In this document: positions 10,945 through 22,100 of the stretch, one piece after another
Position numbering within the stretch: the first letter of the stretch is position 1
How the letters are laid out: every line of letters begins with the position of its first letter
Assembly (NCBI GenBank): GCA_013339895.1
Contig: JABACO010000003.1
Coordinates: 11,515,349-11,579,348, forward strand
Reading direction: 5' to 3'
Length of the DNA: 64,000 bases
DNA from: Ephydatia muelleri
Lineage: Eukaryota > Porifera > Demospongiae > Spongillida > Spongillidae
Position numbers and translations under genes: made by a program
Notes under the pieces: generated by a model
Seen by the model: the letters and a program-made list of their open reading frames with translations, nothing else
The model's database searches: none
What the model was told of the DNA's origin: nothing

Positions 10945-11545
10945 GTTCGCATCCATATAAAAGTAATTTCATGTGTGCAGCACTCCAGTCATAGCCTTGA
11001 CTACGGCTCAGCTGACCAACTCCTTCCCCTATTAGATGACGGGTTGCTAGTTGGCCAGGTGGCTAAGAAGGGCAGCACCAGGCGACAGGTCTCAGTTCTC
11101 AGCTCCTGGATGGAAGCCTGGAACATATTGCATTCAGATTGTGCCCAAACTGCTCTTGAGCTGGTGAAGTACCAACACATCATCTGCCAGCTCTTCGCAC
11201 CCGATGGCAGCAGCCTTGAGGTATGACAGCTCTTTTGGCAGGCCGCAGCTATGGACAAGCTGCATAACCTCCGCTGGGATGTGTTGAAGGAGGACGTGCT
11301 GGTGTGGTGTGTCACACATCAGCCCTTTCATGCATGGCAACAGCCAGTTCCAAGCAGGCTCACCACCACACCAGCAGGCACTACTCCACCATCTGGTGCA
11401 CACGGAGCGAGCCACCCACAGGTGCTGGGTCCCAGGCTGTGGTGGAGAACACTCTGCCAAGGCCTGGCCATGTGCTGCACCAGTGGCCCCGTGATCTCCA
11501 GCGAGTTCACACCACTCTATGACCAGTTAAGTCACACTACTCTAT
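10945..11545 (+). pseudogene. Broken retroelement-like ORF fragment
   Basis: One frame reads on from about 10945 to 11545 with a single internal TGA at 11224-11226. Before the stop it contains SWMEAWN and ELVKYQHIICQLF; after the stop it contains LRWDVLKEDVLVWC. This pattern resembles, from memory, the gag-like ORFs that often accompany DIRS-like or other reverse-transcribing elements in sponge and cnidarian genomes. No zinc knuckle or enzyme domain is seen. It lies in the spacer between the two arms of the large inverted repeat and runs straight into the 25-bp satellite. The family assignment is tentative; the broken state is directly visible. Confidence 0.4.
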
Positions 11546-12793
11546 GACCAGTGAACTCACACCACTTTATGCCCAGTGAACTCACACCACTCTACGACTA
11601 GCAAGCTCACACCACTATAAGACCAGCGAGCTCACACCATTCTATGACCAGCAAGCTCACACCACTCTACGAACGAACTCACACCACTCTACAAACAGCA
11701 AACTCACACCACTCTACAAACAGCGAGCTCACACCACTCTATGACTAGCAAGCTCACACCACTCTACAAACAGCGAGCTCACGCCACTCTACGACCAGTG
11801 AGCTCACACCACTCTACGACCAGCGAGCTCACACCACTCTATGACCAGCAAGCTCACACCACTCTATGACCAGCAAGCTCACATCACTCTACGACCAGTG
11901 AGCTCATACCACTCTACAATGAGCGAGCTCACACCACTCTACAACCAGTGAGCTCACATCATTCTACGAACAGCGAGCTCACATCACTCTACGACCAGCG
12001 AGCTCACACCACTCTACGACCAGAATTCACACCGCTCTATGACCAGCGAGCTCACACCACTCTACGACCAGCAAACTCACACCACTCTGCGACCAGCGAG
12101 CTCACACCACTCTACAACCAGCGAGCTCACACTACTCTACGACCAGTGAGCTCACACCACTCTACGACCAGTGAACTCACACCACTCTACGACCAGCAAG
12201 CTCACACCACTCTACGACCAGTTAGCTCACACCCCTCTACGACCAGCGAGCTCACACCACTCTATGACCAGCGAACTCACACCTCTACGACCAGCGAACT
12301 CACACCACTCTATGATCAGTGAAACTCACACCACTCTATGACCAGTGAGCTCACACCATTCTACGACTAGCAAGCTCACACCACTGTACAAACAGCGAGC
12401 TCACACCTCTACGACCAGCGAGCTCACACCACTCTACGACCAGTGAGCTCACACCACTCTACGACCAGTGAACTCACACCACTCTACGACCAGCAAGCTC
12501 ACACCTCTACGACCAGCGAACTCACACCACTCTATGATCAGTGAAACTCACATCACTCTACGACCAATGAGCTCACACCACTCTACGACCAGTGGAACTC
12601 ACACCACTCTACAAACAGCGAGCTCACACCACTCTATGACCAGTGAGCTCACACCACTCTATGACCAGTGGAACTCACACCACTCTATGACCAGCGAGCT
12701 CACACCACTCTAAGATCAGTGAGCTCACACCCCTGTACAACCAGTGAGCTCACACCAGCGAATTCACACTACTCTACAACTCACACCACTCTA
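11501..12793. repeat. 25-bp tandem satellite, about 50 copies
   Basis: The consensus is close to ctcacaccactctacgacc followed by agcgag, with unit variants (cgacc/tgacc/caaac and agcgag/agtgag/agcaag). Because 25 is not a multiple of 3, one frame cycles through all three phases and gives a 25-aa super-repeat (SELTPLYDQ, RAHTTLRP, NSHHSTT). This explains the 124-aa and similar frames here, which I do not regard as genes. Confidence 0.93.
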
Positions 12794-12908
12794 ACTTTAA
12801 CCACAACTTATGCCTTCACCCTGACAAGGCCTGGGTTACCTGGCTGCTTGACGGCATTGGCATACACTGACTCTGTTTCTCCGCTTAAATCATGCAACCT
12901 ATCCACAG

Positions 12909-12911
<3 letters not shown>

Positions 12912-12966
<55 letters not shown>
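12912..12966. repeat. (CA)n microsatellite
   Basis: About 27 CA units, uninterrupted. Confidence 0.95.
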
Positions 12967-12970
<4 letters not shown>

Positions 12971-13291
12971 AACATGTGGCACAAACAATAACACTCTAAA
13001 TGATGGTACAGTGAATGTGTTCTCTGCACATGTATTCTTGATCTATTCTATTGAACAGCTCATGAGGGACATGCATGTAGGTATACATCACGTACACTGT
13101 AGTGTCCCATAGGACTGGTCCTTTGTACATACATCATATCCCAATAGGACTGCTTGAGACAATTAAAGAGAATAGAGGACAAGTCATAAGGGATTCCATG
13201 GGTCAGCATGTAAGAGGCTTTTTTATTTTTTTATGTTTTTCTTAGAGAGGTGCAGAGTTGGATAATGAATATTAAACTTTAACTTGCTACT

Positions 13292-13776
13292 TATGTCTGT
13301 GTAAACCTACCACGGGCCCTGACCTACCACAATCTGCAGGATAGGGTACATGTAGCTACAATAAAATTCATTGCCACAGGCCATGCAGGAACAACACAGC
13401 CCATCGCCCTTCAAAAAATTAATAATAATAAACTTTACATGCGTGGTGCATCGTGAAGAGGCAGCACACAGTGTTGCAGGTCACACTAGTTGTATGCAGG
13501 GAATGAAGTGAGTGTTCAAGTACTCCTAGAAAGGTATAGCAAGAGTGGAATGGGAAGCACAATACTTTGTACTAATTGTGAGAAGGCTAGGCCAGGAACA
13601 GTGGAGTGCAATAACACTCGTTGAATTCCCTGCATTCAAACTTATTTACTAGTGATGCAACATTGTACTGTTGGCCTGTAAGGTTAGACTGTTACCTTTG
13701 ACGATGAATATTATTGTACCTACCTATCATTGCAGATTGTGGTGGGTCAGGGCCCTGGTAAGTTTACACAGACATA
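13292..13776. repeat. Foldback (inverted-repeat) element
   Basis: tatgtctgtgtaaac at 13292 pairs with gtttacacagacata ending at 13776. The arms continue inward (gggccctgacctaccacaatctgca against tgcagattgtggtgggtcagggccc), and there is an inner pair near 13493 and 13625 (cagggaat/attccctg). No coding sequence. The flanks at 13080-13155 carry decayed copies of the about 38-bp ggaccaatcctatggggac repeat. Confidence 0.65.
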
Positions 13777-14116
13777 CCTTAGCAAGCTAGTAAACAATTT
13801 CATCATTCTGCTGTTGCCAGACTCCCAAACGCTTTTACAGGTGAAACATAGAGTGCTAGATGGTGAGTGTAACTGAGGGAAAAAGTATACTTTTAGAGAA
13901 GACTACAAGCAACAATGCAAAGGAAAACCACAGTGAGTACGAAAGCAGGGTACAGAAATTGAGAATAGAATGATTTGCCTCTTAATTTGTTCATCGAATA
14001 GAATGCTGTGCAGAGGAAACGTTCAGAGGCAGACCTTACACTTGAATGTATTTGAATGTACCATAATTATTAGAGTGTGTTATAATGTTGCCATATGTGT
14101 CAAGGTGCATAAGTGT

Positions 14117-14170
<54 letters not shown>

Positions 14171-14526
14171 TGCGTGTGCGTGTGTGTGTATGTGTGTGTG
14201 CAAGTGATGTGCTCAAGTATTGTACAGTGCTATTTGCACAACGTATACACCTGCATAAGGGTGTGTGAACCAGTATGAGGGCATGTTCACGCACTCCATA
14301 TGGTGTGGGCAAAAAGAGACTTGAAGTCAGCATAAGCAGCAATAGTTGAGGCATAAAGAATGATGAGAAGTTGGGCAAGTTGAGAAAGCGTTATGCAGAA
14401 TAAGAAAGCTTTATTACTCACTTCTCTACTAGAGAAAGATTATGTGAGTGCATTAGAATATACATGTTGTGGTAAATATAGTGCTATTCTTTGCACATGC
14501 ATGTATACAGTGATGTACAGTGTATG

Positions 14527-14775
14527 CAAGCACAAAGGACCAAACCAATGGGACACAGAGGATCAATATACAGGGACAAAATGTACATACAAAGGACCAA
14601 TCATATGGGCCTATGGGGACACAATGCATGTACAAAAGAACAATCCTATAGGGACACAAGGTACCTGTGTGTACAAAGGACCAACCCTACGGGGATCGTA
14701 TGTACAAATAGAGGACCAATCCTATGAGCACACGATGCATGTACAGTTGTCCAATCCTATGGGACGCTGCATGTA
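14527..14775. repeat. About 38-bp tandem repeat, about 6-7 degenerate copies
   Basis: The unit resembles aaaggaccaatcctatgggg followed by acacaatgcatgtac. Decayed copies in the opposite orientation occur at about 10255-10400 and 13080-13155, so the array belongs to the foldback arms. Confidence 0.7.
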
Positions 14776-15197
14776 GCTACACATACTCATGTACATGTGA
14801 GAGCTCTATGTCAGGTACGACGAACCATTTATATGGGAAACCCAGCCTGCACAAAGAGGAGTTGTTATAAGGAATGCTTCGGCAACAATGCAGGGGAAAA
14901 CGAAGAGAGTGGTACAGAAGCTCAGTACATAAACCCACTCAAAAATGCACACAGTTAAATGGAATAGATCCCGTGCATGTGACAAAGTGTGGTGTAAAAG
15001 TGTGCATCATCATCAGACTGGTTTATTGTGTGCCACATGTACTGTACGTGAGTGTTGTGCATAAGAATATGCCATACGATGGTGTACACGCAACAATTCA
15101 AGTGTGTGCACAAGTGCAGGAGACTGTGTGAGCCAGCATGGGTGCATGTTCATGTATTATGCGTGAGCTGAAAATTGTAAATACAACCGATGTCATT

Positions 15198-15739
15198 GGG
15201 CTATTCCATAAAATAATTGTACACCCCTACTGATGACTCAAAAAAATTGTCCAGAGGGGGTCCAATGGTAATGTCCTAGGGGGATGTTCTATTGCAGTGA
15301 GATGTGTCCAGAGGGGGGTCCAATGGCAATGATGGCAATGTCCAAGGGGTGTCGCACAGTGAGATGTGTCCGGATGGGTTTCAAAGGTAATGCTCTAGGG
15401 GGTATCCTACATCAGGATGTGTCCAGAGGGGGTTCAATGGCGATGTACTAGGGGGGTGTCCTACATCGAGATGTGTCCAGAGAGGGTTCAATGGTAATGT
15501 CCTAAGGGGGTATCCTATATCAGGTTGTGTCCAGAGGGGGTTCAACGGTAATGTCCTAAGGGGGTATCCTACATCAGGTTGTGTCCAGAGGGGGTTCAAT
15601 GGTAATGTACAGGGAAGTGTGTCCAGAGGGGGTCCAAAATAAATGTCCTGGGGGGTATGGTGTAGAGGCTTTATGTCCTGGGGGGATACCTTGATATTAG
15701 TCATCAGTAGGGGTGTACAATTATATTTTGGAATAGCCC
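15198..15739. mobile_element. MITE with 40-bp inverted ends and internal minisatellite
   Basis: The ends are GGGCTATTCC at 15198 and GGAATAGCCC ending at 15739; each continues about 40 bp into matching sequence (tgtacacccctactgatgac and its complement). ATT flanks both sides (15195-15197, 15740-15742), which fits a 3-bp target duplication as in PIF/Harbinger-like elements (inference). The inside is an array of about seven units of roughly 60-65 bp around gtgtccagagggggttcaat and aatgtcctagggggt. It lies inside the right foldback arm; the left copies lack it. Confidence 0.8.
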
Positions 15740-15905
15740 ATTGCAAGCGTAGCTGAGTGGGCGTGACAAGAATTTAAGCATGGGCTATACTAATAGCAAG
15801 TTGGAAGCTTTATTACACGACTAGAGGATGATGCAAGTGCGAAGCAAATAGCCTTACTCACGCTGTGTTGAATACTGCCACCCCGCGACGTGGGAGGCGC
15901 AAGAA

Positions 15906-16146
15906 TAGGGTAGATTAGGTAGTGATTGGCATGCGCGATAGCGTAGGTAGTGTTCGGCATCCCTGTGTTATTATTTAAAGGGAACGTAGTTGCTTTAAAC
16001 TATACTTACTGCGTCCTAAGACAACCCAGAAGGATGGTTTTGAACCTGTTTTAAAATATTGAAATGTCTTCTTTGAGGCTCTCTATTGTGTTGAAAGTGC
16101 GGTTGCCGAACACTCCCTACTGCCGACCATACCTCACATTACCCTA
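15906..16146. mobile_element. Small foldback MITE nested in the right arm
   Basis: tagggtagattaggtagtg at 15906 pairs with cacattaccctac near 16146; an inner pair is ggtagtgttcggca and tgccgaacactcc. In the left copy the host sequence passes from ggcgcaag to aatttggtacgatcg in about 35 bases, so this stretch is an insertion. I could not fix the target duplication. Confidence 0.6.
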
Positions 16147-16909
16147 CTGCAACGATTCATTCAGATCCATCAATTTGGTACGATCGTTTTGCGAAGCGAG
16201 AAGCGTTCTTCCTTTAATTCACCGGTATAAACTCGCTGCCTGGGTGAGGTAAAATTGTTGCGAACGACTAGTTTAAGGGAGAATGTGGGCGGAACAAAGA
16301 AGTTATCGAAATTTATTGTGGATTGGGAGAATGGAACGCGGGTTGCATACAATAATGGCGCTCATCGAGCAGGAAATGTGCATTAACTTTGCACAGCTGT
16401 ATCTCCGTAACGGATAACATAAAAATTAGCGAACTGAAAAAATCAATAGCGACAGGACCCCTCTACATGCACACTGAATTTGAAACGAATTGGACGTTCC
16501 TACCTGAAGATGTGGCAGTTTCGAACCCCATGGGTAATCAGGTCTCATAACGTTGGCATGGAGCTTGTGTAAGACACGAAAATATAGATCTACACACAGA
16601 AATGGTGTGCTATGAAGTGTTGAAAATAGAAAGTCGATAGCGTTTACAGTTCGGAAGTTATAGCGATTTAAACGTAAGACATTTTTATAACAAATTTTAT
16701 AATATGCACTAGGTCCCTTTTCGCGGAAACGATCCCATATAGCGAAGGCTCATTTTCTCGGAAACTGACCCATTTTATAATATATCCGTGGGGCAATTTT
16801 CGCGGAAACTGTCCCATATGCTTATAATTTAAATTTTTTAACCTCCCTCCCTTCGAAACTTTGTGACCAGATATAAAGACGCGCTACTATAGCAGAGGAA
16901 AAAGCTTAT

Positions 16910-17213
16910 GAAACAAGTAAATAAAAACATTCTCTAGCGAGAAAGTTGTTGGTATAGGATTGACCAATGGTGGTGTAAAAAGCACGGAAACAAGAGTGAC
17001 AGAAATTTGACTGGAAAATTGAAATAGGCCTATATTTAGCACACTAACGTTATAACAGTACATGCCTGAGTAATGGGCTAAATATAGGCCTATTTCGATT
17101 TTCCAGTCAAATTTCTGTCACTCTTGTTTCCGTGCTTTTTACACCATGCACCATTGGCCAATTCTATATACCAACAACTTTCTCGTTAGAGAATGTTTTT
17201 ATTTACTTGTTTC
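16910..17213. mobile_element. 304-bp foldback element
   Basis: gaaacaagtaaataaaaaca at 16910 pairs with its complement ending at 17213. The arms are about 125 bp with few mismatches (caatggtg, aagcacggaaacaagagtga, aggcctatatttagc all mirrored), separated by about 40 bp. Non-coding. Confidence 0.8.
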
Positions 17214-17792
17214 CTTTACAATGCATTTTAAGTTGTGCACATGCAGATAAGGTGAAGTGTGCAGCCATGCTGCTGCTCTATTGTTCAAAATTGAAGCTGC
17301 TTGCAACTTTGGGTACAATAAACCATCTTGTATCTCACTTCTTTTCCTTGTGAGTGGAATAAATCATTTGTGTCAAAAATGAATCAATAAATATATGGTT
17401 CTTCCTGCTGATAGACCAATCTGCATGTGGTGATTGACATTCATCTTGTGCAACCTGTACATAAAGCTTTGGGAAACAATTCCTCAAAAGATGTTATACC
17501 CAGTGGTCATGCACTATCATCAAAGAGCAGTAGTGAATATGCAACTGGTCATCAAATAAATACTGATATCCTATTAAATAAAATTCACAAAGTTGCTCCC
17601 GGCAAAATTCATGTCTATTCACAGTTGCATCCTTCCCTTCAGTAACAGTTGAATGTACATCTAGAGCTGAGTCAATGTCTTCTGTTATTGCTGCTGTTAC
17701 AGTAACTCAAGTATGATCAAAAGCACCTTCCTACTATCTTGTCTTCCTTTGCTATTGACAGCACTGTATGATGGAAAATATAAACGTTTTTA

Positions 17793-18170
17793 AAAGAATG
17801 TAGGGAGTGGCACGAGCAACGGAAAATGCGGATTACTTACTGCATTGTCATTTCACGAAATTCTTGTAATTTCAAAAGTAATGGCAATCCACAAAATATA
17901 ATTAGAGCACTACTTGTTGAGAAAGACTCTAGTTTTGCTCCAGCTATTAAGTGGGGAGTCGAACATAAGGAGACTGCGAAGCAACAGTATACAGTTCAAA
18001 TGCAACAGTCACATGAAGGTGTTTAAATGTGATCCTGCTGGGTTTGTAATAAATCCCCATAACCCACATTAAGGTGCAAGCCCTGATGGTTTTATAGTGT
18101 GCCGAAGAGGGTTATTAAAGGTGTAATGCCCACTCTCATACAAAGACATCAATCCTCAAGAACTAACATT
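17793..18170 (+). pseudogene. Broken YqaJ-type exonuclease domain fragment
   Basis: Frame 17793-18026 reads ECREWHEQRKMRIT, then LLVEKDSSFAPAIKWGVEH and KETAKQQY. After a frameshift it continues as CDPAGFVINP, GASPDGFIVCRRGLLKV, a stop codon and CPLSYKDI. The order (W..R..R.T, A..WG..HE..A...Y, SPDG, CG.G.LEVKCP-like) is that of YqaJ/lambda-exonuclease-like nucleases carried by many animal transposons and viruses. At least one frameshift and three stops interrupt it, and the residues of the final E-x-K motif are damaged by a stop. Upstream (about 17430-17645) a further frame may be part of the same decayed protein. Confidence 0.65.
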
Positions 18171-19083
18171 GATGAATCTTTCATGCATGTATTGTTGACA
18201 GTGGGCTTAAAAAACGCGGCAAAGTACGATACACAAATGCTGGGACAACTTGGTATATGTTGATACCTATAGTTGCAAAACATCGCAGCAACGCAACATC
18301 ATGCGAATGCATATCTATTAACACCCGCCGAGCACCTGTGTGCACTCTTTTTATTTGGTTTACGCAGATTACAGCCGAAGCATTCAGTTGCACACTCTTT
18401 ATTAGGTAATAGAGGGCTGGAGCCAAATGTATCTATTAACACCCCTGACAACCCGCCCCCCCATCCGAATGACTCACGATTAACAAAGGGCTCCTGACTT
18501 TTTGCAACCCCCTCCACCCCACCCCGGACGCCCCCTTCGGCAAAGCTTTGTTCAAACTTAACTCTTTCGCGCATTATTGTGCCGCAACTGCTATACAAAG
18601 CCACTTTTAAATTGACAACAATGCAACTCATTGTTCTGAGAAAATGCGTGATTGATTGTCGAATTCATGGGAGTTGTTTACTAAAACATTGTGCAATGTT
18701 CAGAGAAAAAGCCTTTTTGCTTGTTCAATTTGCGGGAGTTGTTTAAAAAGACCGCATGCGGAAATGCTATTTGGCTTTGCCGCAGAAGGCTTTTTAATTT
18801 AAGATGCTAAAGTGAATACTGAAATTATAGTTATGCCACAAGTGTATGTATGCTCTTTGATTCGAAAAGAACAATTATGTTTCACTAACCAGGTTTTGCA
18901 TACTCAGTAACGCAAAAGAAACACACCTTGCAAAGCGCTTATACATGTAATGGTCAAAGTTGCTATTAACTAATCATTGTGTGGGTCATAAATACTGTGC
19001 AAACATCTACGTATACAATAACAGCTTCTAATAGGTGAACACCCGTAACACCCCTGTATTTTAGTCGGGGTCCCCAGGCCAAT
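18171..19083. other. Upstream region of the Fringe gene, no gene seen
   Basis: No repeat or frame with domain character is visible. The promoter of the following gene must lie here or in an unseen upstream exon, but I see no decisive core element. Confidence 0.35.
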
Positions 19084-19176
19084 GTGCCGGTTGACGGCGA
19101 TGGCACAGCTTTTATATTTCACCCGCCAAAATACACACCGTATTTTCTTATTATACAACGACAATGCGTTAAATTA

Positions 19177-22100
19177 ATGGAGAAGAAGCGGTTGTTCGTC
19201 GCCGTGGTCATAGTGTGGGTGGTCGGAACTGTGACAACGTATTACCTGTACTCAAGAGGGCACCTGCAGAAGGTATCTGATGTCAAAATTCCCTTGGCGA
19301 TGCGCTTTTCGTCCCTAAGAGGGTTGACGGATACTCCCACCACAAACGTGCCACAAGCTGGGCAGCAACTTACTTCGGCACCCACTACAGCTCAACCTAC
19401 CCCAGGTAGAACGAAGATCGGATCGCAAGAGCAGGAACAGAGACTAGCGATGGCTGAGAGAGTCGAACTGGCCGACGATGGATCGAACATATACATATCA
19501 GTGCTGACAACGCCTGGCTACCACGACTCAAGGCTCTCCCGCCAATACATCACGTGGATGCAAACAGTCCATCCAAAGCAGGTGAGAGAATGGAACCTGG
19601 TGAAGTGGATTTGTTGAGTAACTGTACATGGTATGAGTCAACCGATATAGAAAACGTGCTAATTACGGACTAGCGCACCACGTTGATTAAGAACTGGAGG
19701 ATTTAGGAAAGCAGAACAAATTAGGCTAATTATTAGGCTAATTAGAGAAAGGTGTTAAATTTCAGCGTTTTCAATTCACTTGTTGATTAATATCTCTGGG
19801 CCTGTGGGTAACCTAGAATTAATTATGGACTGTCTAAATGAATAGGCGTTGTCATACAGCTATCAAAACAAAGGTCAATCATAGTACGATAGCATGCTAG
19901 AGGCTTCACTCAGTGGGCGAGTTATTGTTGACTTGGGTAACGATGTCTGAAATATCCACATCGTGCACATCCTTTGGGACCTCTGGAAATGTGAGTGCAG
20001 AGGATCGTAGATGTGGATGGAAGAACTTGACAGTATCTAGCATGCCTACAAGAGGTTTTAGAACTGAATGCTTTTCTTAATGCAATAGAGAGTAATAGAA
20101 AGAAGGTGAGAACTCACCTTCCTTTTATTACTCTCTATTGCATTAAGAAAAGTATTCAGTTCTAAAACCTCTTGTTCTCGCTGGGATCTCATTCTATATG
20201 TTAATTATCTTTACTTCACTTGCAATCAATCAGAGTTAGATAGGGTGGTGGGGAGGGGCTTTTGCAAAATATAATTACACTTTTTTATTTGTATCAAACA
20301 TTAAACTTGATCTTCTGTTTATGACTCTATTCCTACGTTACATGAATAGTCAGATGGTCAACCTAAAGATTCCCTTCAAGGCATTAGACATTTTCACTCT
20401 TCATATCTAGGGTGCATGTGTATTTTTACACTTTCATAGTCGTGTTGATGAGCACTGATTCAATTCTGTGATTTGATTCTGTGGTCAGGATAAGCATTCA
20501 AGACTTCATGAATTTTCACTCTCTACACATGAGAGAATCGTTTATTCTTCTCTTGTAATGGATCGTCTTTCTAATGTGTACACATCAGCCGTTTGAATGG
20601 GTTGTAACTACTCTATGTATTCACACTTCGTGAGAAATGCCTCTGAGCAAATGAAATCTCACCTCTCTTTTCAAATAGCTGTGTTACATGACCTGTAATA
20701 GTCGATCCATTAAAAGGGATGGGAATATTTTTTTATGTACTTTGTTAATATTAAAACATAAATACATTAATAATCAATGCACTAGGCCACAGCAGGCAAA
20801 GCATGGGCCAGCAATGCCTGAGCATTTTTTTTTTTAAAGGTACCAATCATGTTACATACCTTTTATCTAGTGCCATAGGAGGTTAGAAAAATGTGCATAT
20901 ACATGTATGTACAGTACAGTATATGGTTTTTGCATGCTAAGTCTAATGGTGTGCGCCACAAATATGTGTATAGCACTGTATTTTGCTCCTTCCATTTGAT
21001 ACTATTCCAAATGCACTTTTTCCAGCACAGAGTGCATCTGTATTCTTTTAGTTCATTGTCAGGCATGTATTCATGTGTGATGTGTGTAATTGTTCAAACT
21101 GACCCTTTCCTCTGACCTATATCCCTTTCATCCTGCTTGTACTTTTCTTATTTTTTTGGGTCAGGTGCATGTTGTGACTGAAGGTGGTGAGGACATGTGG
21201 ACAGAGGCTCTCACGCGAGCGGGTAAAATCTTGCATTGCATGTGTCTTTATCAGTCACCATATCATTTGGATGTGTGCCTTTCATTTATTTTAAGCAAAG
21301 TTGATTCTTTGCAGCATAGAAATTACTGTATTGTTTGCTAATGTGCCATACTGCTCCTAAACATTTTGGACAATAACTTTGTAAAACAGTGGATCAAGGT
21401 GTTTCATAGTAAAACAGTCATGGAGTTGATATATCAAGCCATAGTATCTGGTCACTGGCCAGTATGAATTTGATTAGTCTTGGTACAGATGTGTATTGTG
21501 GGATAGATGCTTTCTTGAGCCCACAATGGCCCCACTCTATCCAGAAAGCACTTTAAACAATGCAACCTGGTGCAGTAGTCTCCTACACAGACCCAAGTTG
21601 CAAGTATCTAGCAATGCTTATGCTTTTTCACACGAACCATGAATGCTTGTACAGCTATCTGTGGTCGGTCATGCAGTGTCGCATGGAAGAGTTACTGCGT
21701 GTGTACGTGTGCTACTGAGACTTAATTTTCATAGTTTGCAATAAACTGTGTGTGTACATGTACATGTATGTCCTTGTATCCATCCACCCACATTCTCATG
21801 TACCTACACACGCAGGGTACCAAGTGGTGTACTGTGACTGTCCAAGAGACTCAACAAAAACCCAGTATGTTACTTCCTTACAATGTCATGTAAAAAATGA
21901 ATTTTTCAGTTTTTCAACATTATCTCTGTAAAAAAGTGGATTGAGCTAATGGAACTTGTTTTTTTTATATTGCAGCAAACATTCCCCTACAAGACTCATT
22001 AGCTTTTAATTCAATTAGCTTATGTAAACAAAACCTGCATTTAGTAAACAATCTGTGGTTCGAATCAGGTTTTCCCTTTGTAACTCCTAGTAGGAACACA

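Larger units (their letters stand above)
14281..16825 (+). mobile_element. Right arm of the large foldback element
   Basis: Inverted relative to 9071-10695 and parallel to 7990-9070. It is longer than its partner because two smaller elements (15198-15739 and 15906-16146) are nested in it, and because the about 38-bp tandem repeat (14527-14775) is expanded. The outer end carries three related motifs: cgcgaaaagggacc, tttctcggaaactgaccc and cgcggaaactgtcccatat (16717-16825, read as the complement strand would end). Upstream, 14122-14200 is (TG)n. No gene. Confidence 0.7.

Noticed and set aside
11948..12322. 124-aa repeat protein
   Set aside because: Fully explained by the 25-bp satellite cycling through three phases; no start context or splice support.
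14393..14776. 127-aa frame
   Set aside because: Produced by the about 38-bp tandem repeat of the foldback arm.
15381..15746. 121-aa minus-strand frame with repeated LRTLPLNPLWTQPD
   Set aside because: Product of the minisatellite inside the GGGCTATTCC MITE.
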